A DNA stretch of 64,000 nucleotides, taken from the NCBI GenBank assembly GCA_031263195.1, contig JAISGD010000022.1, forward strand, positions 103,329-167,328. The letters are read 5' to 3'. How positions within the stretch are numbered: position 1 is the stretch's first letter; every line of letters begins with the position of its first letter. The position numbers were made by a program, and so were the translations under genes. Below the pieces are notes generated by a model. The model worked only from the letters and a program-made list of their open reading frames with translations. It was not told the origin of the DNA and ran no database searches. The DNA is from Campylobacteraceae bacterium. Its GTDB lineage: Bacteria; Campylobacterota; Campylobacteria; Campylobacterales; Campylobacteraceae. Below, piece after piece: positions 17,683 to 27,098 of this stretch.

Positions 17683-18738
17683 TTAGAGTGTAACAACAGG
17701 TTTAATGAGATCTTTTGGTTTGTCCTTCATTAATAGCAAAGCCTCTTCTATGGAGTCGAGCCCTTTAAATCTGTGCGTCAAAAGCAAGCTCACATCAAGT
17801 TTGCCGTATTTAACTAAACGCGCAAGATACTCCATATTTTTCCTGCCGCCAGGCATAAGACCACCGGTAATTCTTATATGACCCATACCAAGTCCCCAAC
17901 CAATACGAGGAATTTTTATATAATCCCCACTGCCAAGATAGTTAATGTTAGAGATAATACCGGCAGGTCGTACAATCTGCACAGCTTGTTCAAACGTATC
18001 AACATCACCACCGGCGATAATGACTTTATCAACACCTTCACCGCCGACTATATCTTTAATCTGTTCTACAATATCTCCGTCTTTATAGTTTATGATATCC
18101 GTAGCACCATATTTTTTCGCAACTTCAATGCATTTAGGACGAGAACCAACTGCCAAAATACGAGCTGCACCGCGAAGATTTGAACCTGCTACTGCCATAA
18201 GTCCGACAGGACCGATGCCGATAACTGCAACAGTATCGCCATACTCAACTTCAGCGTTATTTGCGCCATGAAAACCCGTAGGTACCATATCGGAAAGCAT
18301 TGTAGCCTCTTCGATACTAATCTCAGGCGGTAAAAGTGCCATATTGCCATCAGCTTCGTTTACGTGAAAAAATTCTGCCATCAAACCATCTTTACTGTTA
18401 GAAAATTTCCAACCGTTTAACATACCATTTGAATGCTGTGAAAATCCTCTTTGTGAAGCTACTGCCTGCCAATCAGGCGTAATGGCGGGTATAATTACTT
18501 TATCGCCGGGCTTAAAGTCTTTTACTAATGAACCAACCTCAACAACCTCTCCGACACCTTCATGCCCGAGTATTAAGTTATGACGGTCGCCAATCGCACC
18601 TTCAAAAACCGTATGGATATCCGATGTGCATGGTGAAATAGCTAATGGACGCACAATAGCGTCAAATGGTCCCGCAACAGGTCGCTCTTTTTCTATCCAG
18701 CCGACCTTGTTGAGACCTAGCATTGCAAACCCCTTCAT
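17683..18738 (-). CDS. NADP-dependent secondary alcohol dehydrogenase (isopropanol type)
   Basis: A zinc-dependent medium-chain dehydrogenase that interconverts secondary alcohols and ketones. The ATG at 18738 has AAGGAG 6 bases upstream and gives 351 residues, the exact length of the Clostridium beijerinckii and Thermoanaerobacter brockii enzymes, whose N-terminus MKGFAMLG it shares. Catalytic zinc ligands Cys37, His59 and Asp150 align. The NADP specificity residues Ser199-Arg200 and Tyr218 are in AVGSRPKCIEVAKKYGA and INYKDG. Single gene ending at a palindromic terminator. It looks like a clostridial-type gene in an epsilonproteobacterium, so transfer is possible. Confidence 0.92.
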   Translation of the reverse strand: MKGFAMLGLNKVGWIEKERPVAGPFDAIVRPLAISPCTSDIHTVFEGAIGDRHNLILGHEGVGEVVEVGSLVKDFKPGDKVIIPAITPDWQAVASQRGFSQHSNGMLNGWKFSNSKDGLMAEFFHVNEADGNMALLPPEISIEEATMLSDMVPTGFHGANNAEVEYGDTVAVIGIGPVGLMAVAGSNLRGAARILAVGSRPKCIEVAKKYGATDIINYKDGDIVEQIKDIVGGEGVDKVIIAGGDVDTFEQAVQIVRPAGIISNINYLGSGDYIKIPRIGWGLGMGHIRITGGLMPGGRKNMEYLARLVKYGKLDVSLLLTHRFKGLDSIEEALLLMKDKPKDLIKPVVTL

Positions 18739-18898
18739 AAACTTCTCCTTACAAATGAATTTAATAGCCACAAACAGTAGTAACGGTGCATAAACCGCTT
18801 ATAACAACAATTTATAGCTTAATTGTAAGAATACCATTTTGCAACATAAACCTACATAAAATTTTCTTAAAATGCTTTATTAGTATTAACAAATAACC

Positions 18899-19930
18899 TT
18901 ATGTCGCGGAGTCAATTATCCCGCTTCCTACAACATATTCGTCTTGATAAAATGTCGCCAATTGCCCTGCGGCTATAGCGCTGGCACTCTCATCCATAAC
19001 AATTTTAGCGCCTTTTTTATCGTCATCTATAAATATTTTGCATTTTAATTTCGGACTTCTGTATCGTATTTTGACGGCTGCTTCAAGTTCGTTTTTATCT
19101 ACGAACATATTTAAAGATTTTACCCTAAACTCTCTTGCCTCAAGCTCATTTTTATTACCGACTATGATTTGATTTTTTTCAGGAATGATGGAGATGACGT
19201 AGTGCGGATCGTGAGCCCCTTTTATGTCAAAGCCTCTTCTTTTGCCTATCGTGTAGTGCATATAACCTTGATGAGTTCCTATGACTTCGCCTTTTGTATT
19301 GAGCACCTCGCCTTGTCTTGAGACATTCATATGCTCTTGCAAAATCTCAATATATGTATTTTGCACAAAACATATCTCGCTGCTCTCTTTTTGCGTAGAG
19401 AAATCTTCAAGTTCAGGAATGCTAAGCGCGAAAGCTTTTATATCTTTTTTATATTTTTCGCCCAAAGGAAAAATCATAAATGGCAACGCGTCCAGCGAGA
19501 CTTGCGCTAAAAAATAACTCTGGTCTTTGCTTTTATCAACGGCTTCGTATATAAGTCCGTCTTTTATCTGTACATAATGACCTGTGGCTAATTTGTCCAT
19601 TCCAACACTTTTGGCAAAATCAAGCAACGCGCCGAATTTTATATTTTTATTGCAAAGTACGCACGGATTTGGCGTTACGCCATCTTCGTAAGCTTTTACA
19701 AATGGGTTATAGACTATATCTTTAAACTCTTTATTCAGATCCAAAATATGATATTTTATCCCTAAAAATTCAGCTGCTCGTTTTACCATAGCTATATTTT
19801 TTTGGTGTTTTTTTTCATCTCCATGCAAACGCAGATAACAACCCTCCACATGATTTCCGGCTTGTTTTAAAAGATACGCCGTTGTAGTTGAATCAACGCC
19901 GCCGCTCATCGCTACTAAAATATTTGCCAT
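18899..19930 (-). CDS. mnmA: tRNA-specific 2-thiouridylase MnmA
   Basis: Adds sulfur to U34 of tRNA for Lys, Glu and Gln. 343 residues: the N-terminal ATP-pyrophosphatase loop AMSGGVDSTTTAYLL, catalytic Cys in TPNPCVLCNKNIKFG, second catalytic Cys in SSEICFVQN, and GKRRGFDIKG in the central domain. The C-terminal beta-barrel ends GSGIIDSAT. It is 12 bases after the LOG-family gene on the same strand, so probably co-transcribed. Confidence 0.95.
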   Translation of the reverse strand: MANILVAMSGGVDSTTTAYLLKQAGNHVEGCYLRLHGDEKKHQKNIAMVKRAAEFLGIKYHILDLNKEFKDIVYNPFVKAYEDGVTPNPCVLCNKNIKFGALLDFAKSVGMDKLATGHYVQIKDGLIYEAVDKSKDQSYFLAQVSLDALPFMIFPLGEKYKKDIKAFALSIPELEDFSTQKESSEICFVQNTYIEILQEHMNVSRQGEVLNTKGEVIGTHQGYMHYTIGKRRGFDIKGAHDPHYVISIIPEKNQIIVGNKNELEAREFRVKSLNMFVDKNELEAAVKIRYRSPKLKCKIFIDDDKKGAKIVMDESASAIAAGQLATFYQDEYVVGSGIIDSAT

Positions 19931-19942
19931 TTTTTCGACCTC

Positions 19943-20680
19943 TTAATTTGTAAAATTCTCAATCTGTTTTTCTATAAGTTTGTATCTTGGGTTATCTTGA
20001 AGTCCAAGTTCTCGCATTAGTTCAAGATATGTTTTTGTATATTTTTTAATATCATTTCGTATCCACTCCATATCATCGCTTATCTGCCAAATGTCTGCTT
20101 CTTGGGGTTTGATTGTCTCGTAATTTACTAATACCGTTTTTATAAAATCAACCAAAGGCGTCCAAAATTCACTGCCGTAAAGATAGATTTTTAACGGAAG
20201 TATCTTTCTTGTCAAAATAAGAGTAGTCGTATCAAATAGTTCATCCATCGTACCAAAACCACCCGGAAACGCCACGCAAGCGACAGCGTTTCTGATAAGC
20301 ATATTTTTTCGTATGGCAAAATTCTCAAGCGTTGCCGCTCTTGTTGTAAACGAATTTGTATCTTGCTCAAAGGGTAAAACAAGATTAAAACCCAAACTCT
20401 CGCCATTTTTGCCTTGAAACGCTCCTTTGTTCGCCGCTTCCATAATGCCGTATGAACCGCCCGAAGTTATATGAAATCCAACATCGGATAACATTTGAGC
20501 CATTTGAACGGCTTTTTCATAATAGGCATTCTCTTTTGTAAAACGAGCGCTTCCAAATATTGTAACTGTCGCGCCTATATCTTCCAAAAGCGCGAAACCT
20601 TTATCGCAATCATCTTTAAAACTCTTGATAACCTCTTTGCTTGTTTTTTTTATATCGTCACTGTATTTTAAAATTTCCAT
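19943..20680 (-). CDS. LOG-family nucleotide phosphoribohydrolase
   Basis: Members of this family cleave nucleoside 5'-monophosphates to base and ribose phosphate. The older label 'lysine decarboxylase' is wrong for this fold. About 245 residues from the ATG at 20680, 8 bases after the folK stop. Motifs: TIFGSARFT, SGGSYGIMEAANKGAF and the signature FPGGFGTMDELFDTTTLI. An upstream start at 20734 would overlap folK by 46 bases and is unlikely. The gene occupies the place where C. jejuni, as I recall, has flhF after folK. Confidence 0.85.
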   Translation of the reverse strand: MEILKYSDDIKKTSKEVIKSFKDDCDKGFALLEDIGATVTIFGSARFTKENAYYEKAVQMAQMLSDVGFHITSGGSYGIMEAANKGAFQGKNGESLGFNLVLPFEQDTNSFTTRAATLENFAIRKNMLIRNAVACVAFPGGFGTMDELFDTTTLILTRKILPLKIYLYGSEFWTPLVDFIKTVLVNYETIKPQEADIWQISDDMEWIRNDIKKYTKTYLELMRELGLQDNPRYKLIEKQIENFTN

Positions 20681-20688
20681 TTTCTCTC

Positions 20689-21189
20689 TTATAACATAGA
20701 TAAAGGCAACAAAACCGATAATCTTTCTTGCCATTTTGGATGTGGAATAATAATATTTTTTTGCATAAACTTTGCTGTATCAAAAAAAATAATATCCAAA
20801 TCAAGCGTTCTGGGCGCGTTTTTAAAGCTTCTTTCGCGTCCGAAAATCTTTTCTACATGTAGTAAAAACTTGAGTAATTTTTGCGGGTTTAACGAGGTTT
20901 GCAGTACTATAATAGCGTTGAAAAAGTCGTCTTGTTTTAAATATCCAAAAGGCGGATTTTGTAAAATTGGCGAAGTTTTCCTTACATGTACCAATGATGA
21001 GCTTAAAAAATATCTGAAAAGTCGATCAAACCTCTTTTTTACATCTCCTACGTTTCCGCCAAGTCCTATAAAAGCCGTATGTTTAAACTCATCGTTTGAC
21101 GTTTTTGAGATTGGAAAAAATTTAGTTTTGTGCCAACGCAAAACTTTTTTGTCGCTATTTATCTCCATATAAAACTTTGGCTTTGCCAT
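20689..21189 (-). CDS. folK: 6-hydroxymethyl-7,8-dihydropterin pyrophosphokinase
   Basis: Transfers pyrophosphate from ATP to the pterin in folate synthesis. Motifs: FIGLGGNVGDVKKRFDRLF with the substrate-binding Gly loop, FGRERSFKNAPRTLDLDII with the paired Asp that bind Mg. The start is uncertain: the ATG at 21189 adds about 38 residues before FIGLGGN and overlaps the end of pepP; another ATG at 21168 is possible. Lies in an aroQ-pepP-folK unit. Confidence 0.9.
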   Translation of the reverse strand: MAKPKFYMEINSDKKVLRWHKTKFFPISKTSNDEFKHTAFIGLGGNVGDVKKRFDRLFRYFLSSSLVHVRKTSPILQNPPFGYLKQDDFFNAIIVLQTSLNPQKLLKFLLHVEKIFGRERSFKNAPRTLDLDIIFFDTAKFMQKNIIIPHPKWQERLSVLLPLSML

Positions 21190-22210
21190 CAACTACCGCT
21201 ATCGTATCTTCTATTCGAACGCCAAACTCATTTGGAAGATATATCCCGGGCTCTATCGTAAATACCATACCTTCTTCGATAACTGTGCTTCCATACGGAG
21301 ATATGACGGGCAATTCGTGTATATCAAGTCCCACGCCGTGTCCTGTTGAGTGAATAAAGTATTTGCCAAATCCCGCTTTTTCTATCACATCGCGGGCGGC
21401 TTTATCCACATCGCTGGCTTTGACGCCTATTTTAATCGCATCTATAGCCGCTTTTTGAGCTTTTAAGACTATGTCGTAAATTTTTTGTCTAAACGGGTCT
21501 TTAAATTTTTGCGTATCTTTATGCGTAAATGTCGCGTTATCTCCCGCCTCTGTCGTGCGAGTTCTATCCGAGCAATAACGGCGGTATTTTACGCCTGCGT
21601 CCAAAAGCAGCAAATCGCCGTTTTTGAGCGTCTTATTTTTATTTGGCAGCGCGTGAGGTTTAGCGGCGTTTTCGTTTATAGCGCATATGGGCTTGAAACT
21701 CAGTTCATTTTGACCGCCAAATTTCATAGAATCTTCAGCTTTGTAGTGTAACCCTTCCTCATTTTCACCAATTCCGCAAGTTTTTAAAATTTGCTCAAAA
21801 CGACCAAATCCATCTTTCCCAATCATCGCGGCAGTTTCCAGCAATTCTATCTCTTTTGGCGTTTTTATTATGCGCTTTTTTTGAGAAAAATTTTTTTGCG
21901 ACGCGAAAAACAGGTTTAGATTTTTTGACAATGCGTTAAATCTCGCTACGCTAAACTCTAAAGGGTCGAAAACGATACGTTTTAAGCGCGCCTTTTTTAT
22001 AATATCGCGCGCTTTTTTTATCAAATCTCTTTTGGCGTCCACAACTTCGGCGTTTGTTATATTTTCTTTCGCTTCGGCGACATATCTGCCATCCGTTATG
22101 AAATAGGCTTCATCCGTACCGAAGCGTAAAAACAGAGCGTTGTCGCAAGAAAATCCGCACTCGTAATAGAGCGCGTTTTCATTTTGGATAATGTACGCTC
22201 TGTTGTTCAC
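21155..22210 (-). CDS. pepP: Xaa-Pro aminopeptidase (M24B)
   Basis: Removes N-terminal residues preceding proline. The 351 residues have a creatinase-like N-terminal domain (about 1-125) and the pita-bread catalytic domain. Metal ligands: LLLDAGVKYRRYCSDRTRT (both Asp), STGHGVGLDIHELP (His), FTIEPGIYLP (Glu) and GVRIEDT (Glu). The start codon is GTG at 22210, 2 bases after the aroQ stop. The 3' end overlaps folK. Confidence 0.93.
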   Translation of the reverse strand: MNNRAYIIQNENALYYECGFSCDNALFLRFGTDEAYFITDGRYVAEAKENITNAEVVDAKRDLIKKARDIIKKARLKRIVFDPLEFSVARFNALSKNLNLFFASQKNFSQKKRIIKTPKEIELLETAAMIGKDGFGRFEQILKTCGIGENEEGLHYKAEDSMKFGGQNELSFKPICAINENAAKPHALPNKNKTLKNGDLLLLDAGVKYRRYCSDRTRTTEAGDNATFTHKDTQKFKDPFRQKIYDIVLKAQKAAIDAIKIGVKASDVDKAARDVIEKAGFGKYFIHSTGHGVGLDIHELPVISPYGSTVIEEGMVFTIEPGIYLPNEFGVRIEDTIAVVDGKAKVLYGDK

Positions 22211-22212
22211 GA

Positions 22213-22695
22213 TTATGCTTTTTCTGCTGCGATTTGAGCTTTTCGCTTATTAATAGCTTCTATTTCTGCAAAGATTTGCATCAAAGCTATCAACGCCAAA
22301 TGATACCCAAACGGTCCGAATCCGCTTATTTGCCCTGCGCAAGCCGGCGCTGTAAGGCTTTTTTGACGGAACTCTTCGCGGCGGTAAATATTGCTGATAT
22401 GCACTTCGATCACAGGGATACCAATTGCACTTATAGCATCTCTTATCGCTACAGATGTGTGCGTATAAGCAGCAGGATTGATAATAACACCGTCAACCGT
22501 CCCCAAGCACTCTTGCAATTTATCTATCACTTCACCTTCGAAGTTTGATTGGAAAAACTCAATTTCGATTTTATTTTGTTTTGCCGCATTTTCTAACTGT
22601 GCATGAATGTCATTGAGACTAATCGCTCCGTAGATATTTTGTTCCCTATGTCCCAGCATATTGAGATTTGGTCCTTGTATAACCATTACTTTCAT
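22213..22695 (-). CDS. aroQ: Type II 3-dehydroquinate dehydratase
   Basis: Third step of the shikimate pathway. 160 residues, dodecamer-forming family. Visible motifs: [17 protein letters not shown] with the catalytic Arg/Tyr loop, [13 protein letters not shown] (Phe in place of the common His, as I recall for H. pylori), [17 protein letters not shown], and [15 protein letters not shown] with the catalytic His. First gene of the aroQ-pepP-folK-LOG-mnmA strand run. Confidence 0.96.
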   Translation of the reverse strand: MKVMVIQGPNLNMLGHREQNIYGAISLNDIHAQLENAAKQNKIEIEFFQSNFEGEVIDKLQECLGTVDGVIINPAAYTHTSVAIRDAISAIGIPVIEVHISNIYRREEFRQKSLTAPACAGQISGFGPFGYHLALIALMQIFAEIEAINKRKAQIAAEKA

Positions 22696-22787
22696 AATTT
22701 AATCCTTGTGTAAAATAAAGCCTAATTGTAGCAACATTTTGCATAAACTTAATTTACGCTACAATCTCTTTTAAAAAAGGATGAAGA

Positions 22788-24008
22788 ATGAAAGTAATTT
22801 TAAGTGATTATTTGTTGGTATGTGATAGTCAGTTTCGTATTATAAAAAACGGCGGTGTAGTTTTTGATGAAAAGATTGTAGATATCGGCGATGGCGAAAC
22901 ATTGGCAGCAAAATATAAAAATGCCGATATTTTGAGGCTTGGTAAAAATTCTATTGTAATGCCGGGACTCATTAATTCGCATACCCATCTTGAGTTTTCC
23001 GCAAACAAAGCAGCATTGGCATACGGAGATTTTATGCAATGGCTAAAAAGTGTCATATCTTCGCGTGAAGAGTTACAAACCAAATGTGATGAAGAATTGA
23101 TAGAGAAGGTTTTGCTGGATATTCTAAAAAGTGGCGTTACTACGATAGGCGCGATAAGCAGTTTTGGACTTGATTTGACTTCTTGTGTAAAAACTCCTTT
23201 ACATGTAGTATATTTTGTTGAAGCTATAGGCTCAAATCCATCCGCCATAGACGCTCTTTTTAGTGATTTTAAGAGCAGATATTACGAAGCAAAAGGTGCC
23301 AAAAACCGCTCTTTCACGCCCGCGATTTCCATTCATTCGCCATATTCAACTCATCCTGTTTTAGCGCGCCACGCGTTAAATATAGCAAGAGACGAGGGTG
23401 TATTGGTAGCGGCTCATTTTATGGAATCATCGTACGAGCGAAAATGGCTTGATGGCGATGGTGGAACGATGGGCGAATTTATGAAAAGTTTTAATCCCCA
23501 CGCGAAGCCTATGGCAACAGCTAAAGAGTTTTTGGAATTTTTTCACGATGTAAAAACGCTTTTTGTGCATGCCGTTCACGCCAAAGACGATGAACTTGAA
23601 ATAATAGCGAAACAAAAAAACGCTATCGTGCATTGCCCGCGTTCAAACGCGCTTTTGGGAACGGGAGTTTTGGACATAGATAGAGCGCTAAAGATAAATG
23701 CGGTTTTGCTTTTGGGAACGGATGGACTTAGCTCAAATATAAATTTAAATTTGTGGGATGAGATGAGGGCAGCGCTTTTCACACATCAAAACTACAAACT
23801 TAACTCTTTGGCAATTTTACTTTTACAAGCAGCGACGAATAGCGAAGCGTTAAACTTAAACAGCGGTGAGCTTGTCTGTGGGAAAAACGCCGATATTATC
23901 ACACTTAAATTGCAAGAATTGCCTAAAGACATTTCACAGCTTCCTTTACAGATAATTTTACAGACAAACAGTGCTGAAAAAGTTTTTATAAACGGCAAAG
24001 AGATATAA
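22788..24008 (+). CDS. Aminofutalosine deaminase-like amidohydrolase (Cj0067 type)
   Basis: Amidohydrolase-superfamily deaminase of 406 residues. Metal site: PGLINSHTHLEFS (HxH), LVAAHFMESSYERKWLDGDGG, FVHAVHAKDDE (His) and LLGTDGLSSN (Asp); substrate loop IVHCPRSNALLG. Its position divergent from aroQ matches C. jejuni Cj0067, which acts in the futalosine route to menaquinone. This fits the menaquinol-dependent fumarate reductase at 28-31.5 kb. It could be annotated as mqnX-like. AAAAGGA lies upstream of the ATG. Confidence 0.87.
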   Translation: MKVILSDYLLVCDSQFRIIKNGGVVFDEKIVDIGDGETLAAKYKNADILRLGKNSIVMPGLINSHTHLEFSANKAALAYGDFMQWLKSVISSREELQTKCDEELIEKVLLDILKSGVTTIGAISSFGLDLTSCVKTPLHVVYFVEAIGSNPSAIDALFSDFKSRYYEAKGAKNRSFTPAISIHSPYSTHPVLARHALNIARDEGVLVAAHFMESSYERKWLDGDGGTMGEFMKSFNPHAKPMATAKEFLEFFHDVKTLFVHAVHAKDDELEIIAKQKNAIVHCPRSNALLGTGVLDIDRALKINAVLLLGTDGLSSNINLNLWDEMRAALFTHQNYKLNSLAILLLQAATNSEALNLNSGELVCGKNADIITLKLQELPKDISQLPLQIILQTNSAEKVFINGKEI

Positions 24009-24679
24009 AAATGTGTTTTTTTGACATATAGACACATAGATATCATTCAAACTATGCAGAGTAGCTTTTATTTGCTCTACAAAAATTGACAAAACTGTTT
24101 TAAAGCCGCATAAGAGTTTTTATTTTGCATTCGATGGACAAGAAAAAACCTGATTTTACAAATCAGATACCAATCAATCAAAATGGAGTTAAAATCCGAA
24201 CTTGTATAACTGCGACAACGGCGATAAGCAAAAGATGTCAGCAATCTCTATACTTCTTTTATCACTAAATATACTGTCATTACAAGCTATTGCAGACGGT
24301 ATGGCAGTTTGGTGTAAAAAACTGTTGTAAAAAACTGCAACTCTTTGACATTGGCCGGCTGTAAAATACGTTTGGGTTGGACTTATAAATCATCTTGGTG
24401 TTAAAAATCAAAGGCAGATTTGATCAAATTGTCAATCTCGACATATTTTACAAAAAATATGTTTCGGCACGAAGTTATTTATCGGCATTCAACACTACAC
24501 AGCCAAAAAAAGAGTAAACCATTTTGATTTAACGTACCCCATTATAGATTCAATTAATAAAAACAAATACAAGAAAACAATTTGAAGCGATTTTACTCAC
24601 ATTAAAATTACTATTTTTCGTTCGCTAAGCACCTCAAGGCATCTTTTTTATAGCAGAAAACAGTATAATTCAATCGTTT
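24009..24679. other. Long non-coding stretch, possibly holding a decayed gene
   Basis: About 670 bases without a good gene. A 7-bp hairpin lies at 24150-24166 (CTGATTT/AAATCAG). A short frame (24235-24330) reads MSAISILLLSLNILSLQAIA, preceded in frame by NLYNCDNGDKQK, and breaks at a TAA. Other short frames follow without a common thread. This is compatible with a remnant of a transposase or membrane protein, but I cannot identify one. Confidence 0.35.
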
Positions 24680-25882
24680 TTACTTCTTATCTCTTTTTTT
24701 AGTAGTGTTTTTGATAACTTCATCAATTCTGTTTTTAGCCGCTTCCCATGCATGCAAACCAAGCTTTTTAGCATCATCGGCAAACTGCTTTGTTTTAGGC
24801 ACGGCATCCTCTTTAAAAGACTCGACTTTTTTATTTGTCTCTCTTTTTATCTCTTCAAATTTTTTGCCCGCCATCTCTTTAAATTCTTTAAAGGTTTCAT
24901 CTTTGAATGTTTCTATCTTTTCGCTTAAAACATCTGCCGTTTGTGTGCTAAGTCTCTTTAATCTGGCGATATATGTATCCTGCTCCGCGATAATCTCGCT
25001 CAAAATTTTAGCCGAAATATCTATATTATTTATTTGGCACTGTTTCAAAAGTGCGATAAAACTCTCTTCTATGTCAATGACGCCAAGTCTATTCTCTTCA
25101 GAATTTTTCAAAAACTCCTTTATCTCGTCGGGCGCAAATTTGAGATTATTTTTAAACTTTTCGGCAGATTTCGCTATGCCGTCTCTAATGCCTTTTACCA
25201 CTCCCTTAAGCACACAATGCGCATTGGCGTAGTCACTGTCGGCTATATCGCACGCAGCTTCCAAGATAGTGGAAGCGATACCCAAAATCCGCTGCTTTGT
25301 AAATTTACCCTCGTTTATAGCTTGATATGTAAAAGTCTTGCTAAGCTCACTTATAGTGTCTTCCGTATCAACACCATTTTCAAGAGTTGTGATAAACGCC
25401 TCTTCGGCAGCCTCTTTGAGTATTCCTAACATCTCTACGTTTAATAGTTTTGCATCATTCAATCCACGAACAACCTGTTCTTTTTCATCATCTTTTAGTC
25501 CTGTTAATGCTGCTTCAATCGTATCATATGTGTTGGCGATAAGCTGTTTTATCTCGGCGCTTTCACGATTGATAGCTTTTTCAATCTCTTCCCGTTCATA
25601 AATTATCTTAAAAAGATACTCTTTTTTATCGTAACTTGCCGCCCTTATTAATCCGTCCACGACGCTTGAAATGCTTTTGGCATCTCTTATTTTCTCCTCT
25701 TTCAGCGTAAATATAAAAAGTTCAAAAAGTTCTTTTATCGCATTTCTTACTTCATCTTCGCTCAAATCTTTCATTTTTTTGCGTCCCAAATCAAAGCTAA
25801 TATCTCTTATAATCGCAAGTATCTGGGGATTTTTTTTGTTCTCTTTAAGAGTATTTTTGAAAATAATTTTACTTGATTCCAT
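24680..25882 (-). CDS. Long alpha-helical protein of unknown function
   Basis: 400 residues without signal peptide or membrane segment. Almost entirely charged amphipathic helix; the last 90 residues are Lys/Glu/Phe repeats (ETFKDETFKEFKEMAGKKF, EIKRETNKKVESFKEDA) like phasins or apolipoprotein-type lipid-binding proteins. The start has AAGGAGCGA before the ATG. The DUF493 gene lies 15 bases upstream on the same strand. A surface-binding or granule-coating role is a guess from composition alone. Confidence 0.75.
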   Translation of the reverse strand: MESSKIIFKNTLKENKKNPQILAIIRDISFDLGRKKMKDLSEDEVRNAIKELFELFIFTLKEEKIRDAKSISSVVDGLIRAASYDKKEYLFKIIYEREEIEKAINRESAEIKQLIANTYDTIEAALTGLKDDEKEQVVRGLNDAKLLNVEMLGILKEAAEEAFITTLENGVDTEDTISELSKTFTYQAINEGKFTKQRILGIASTILEAACDIADSDYANAHCVLKGVVKGIRDGIAKSAEKFKNNLKFAPDEIKEFLKNSEENRLGVIDIEESFIALLKQCQINNIDISAKILSEIIAEQDTYIARLKRLSTQTADVLSEKIETFKDETFKEFKEMAGKKFEEIKRETNKKVESFKEDAVPKTKQFADDAKKLGLHAWEAAKNRIDEVIKNTTKKRDKK

Positions 25883-25896
25883 ATTTCGCTCCTTGC

Positions 25897-26157
25897 CTAT
25901 AAAATAAATTTTACATCGGTATCTATTTTTAATGCTTTAAATATCGATTCTCTATCTTCGCCATTAACCACTAAAAGCTCTAGATTATAGCTTTTATAGT
26001 CGCCTTTTTGATTGGAAAACTTTACAGTATGCTCTCTATCTTTTAAGATTTTTTTTATGATGGCTTTTATATCGCTTCCTGAAGCGATAATAACTTTATA
26101 GCGCCAAATGCACGGATACTCTATAACAAGCTCTTTTGAATTAATATCGTCTTTCAA
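25897..26157 (-). CDS. DUF493 family protein (HP0495/YbeD-like)
   Basis: 86 residues with the ferredoxin-like fold pattern of DUF493: an IEYPCIWRYKVI strand, the helix DIKAIIKKILKD, then YKSYNLELLVVNGEDRESIFKALK and the closing strand VKFIL. The family resembles an ACT-type regulatory domain; its role is unknown. Translation apparently starts at TTG (26157) with AAGG 8 bases upstream. Co-transcribed with the helical protein that follows. Confidence 0.8.
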   Translation of the reverse strand: MKDDINSKELVIEYPCIWRYKVIIASGSDIKAIIKKILKDREHTVKFSNQKGDYKSYNLELLVVNGEDRESIFKALKIDTDVKFIL

Positions 26158-26269
26158 CTTAAAAACCTTATCATTTTTTCATTTATTATAATACAATTTG
26201 CTTTCAACAAAATAATAAAAGCACGCAATGCATACAAAGCGATGTTTGTCTTCATTGTCACGCTTTGGT

Positions 26270-26872
26270 CTAATATCCAAGATTTTCATTTACAAATATG
26301 ATAACCGTACGACCGGGAGTATCTTGCATGACAATGCCGTATTTTTTTGAAATATCTTCGCCGGTATAGTTTGTATTCTTACCGAAAGAAGCAGCTTTTT
26401 CATTAAGTCTGGCAGCATTTTTTATAGCTGCAATATTTCTAATTCTCTCGAAACCGGCTTTTATATCTTTGACGATTTTATTGCTGCCTACTATTAAAAG
26501 GAGTTTTTTTGAGCCGAATATTTGCGCGGCTACTCTGTTACCGTCGCCATCGCAATTTATCAACTCGCCTTTGACGCTTAAAGCATTTGTGCTCGTTACA
26601 AAAATATCAGCCGTTATACCCTTTTTACGACGGTTGGTATTCTCCTCTTTGGATATACCATCTTCAAACTGGTTGAAAAGTTTAATGTCTTTATTGTTTT
26701 CGAGATATTCCAAAAGTCCTATCTGAACAACACTTACAGAACCGCCGAGACCAACGCTGCTTCCTTTTGTAATATATTTTTTGGCAGCTTCAAGAGCTTC
26801 TTGCTTTGTCTGAACGATGATAAACTCAAAACCATTTTTTTTGCAATTTGATTTTAATATACTAATATCCAT
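26270..26872 (-). CDS. LUD-domain protein (LutC/YkgG-like)
   Basis: 200 residues covering one LUD domain: SSVGLGGSVSVVQIGLLEYL near residue 40, DIFVTSTNALSVKGELINCDGDGNRVA in the centre and LLIVGSNKIVKDIKAGFERIR after it. LUD proteins often belong to lactate-oxidising LutABC, but no lutA or lutB partner is adjacent; the FeS protein at 44585 is 18 kb away. AAGGAG precedes the ATG. It stands alone. Confidence 0.85.
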   Translation of the reverse strand: MDISILKSNCKKNGFEFIIVQTKQEALEAAKKYITKGSSVGLGGSVSVVQIGLLEYLENNKDIKLFNQFEDGISKEENTNRRKKGITADIFVTSTNALSVKGELINCDGDGNRVAAQIFGSKKLLLIVGSNKIVKDIKAGFERIRNIAAIKNAARLNEKAASFGKNTNYTGEDISKKYGIVMQDTPGRTVIIFVNENLGY

Positions 26873-27098
26873 TCTGATCTCCTTTAAAAATAAAATTATA
26901 TCTGTATCCAGTTAATCCGCCGAATATTGATATTATCAGACAATATACTATTCTCCCACAATCATACTTATAATTTCTTTTAACACTCAAATAAAAATAA
27001 AAAAATAAGCGGTTACTCCCGAAAAAATCCCTTTAAAGTCGCATAATCAATTTATAATCAATTTTCAAATATAATTGGGGCTTTTAAGGAGTTTAAAG

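Noticed and set aside
22788..24008. Chlorohydrolase/SsnA as the function of the amidohydrolase
   Set aside because: Position beside aroQ and the menaquinone context favour the futalosine deaminase role.
26270..26872. Part of a lactate utilisation LutABC operon
   Set aside because: No lutA or lutB gene is adjacent; a single LUD gene does not show the pathway.
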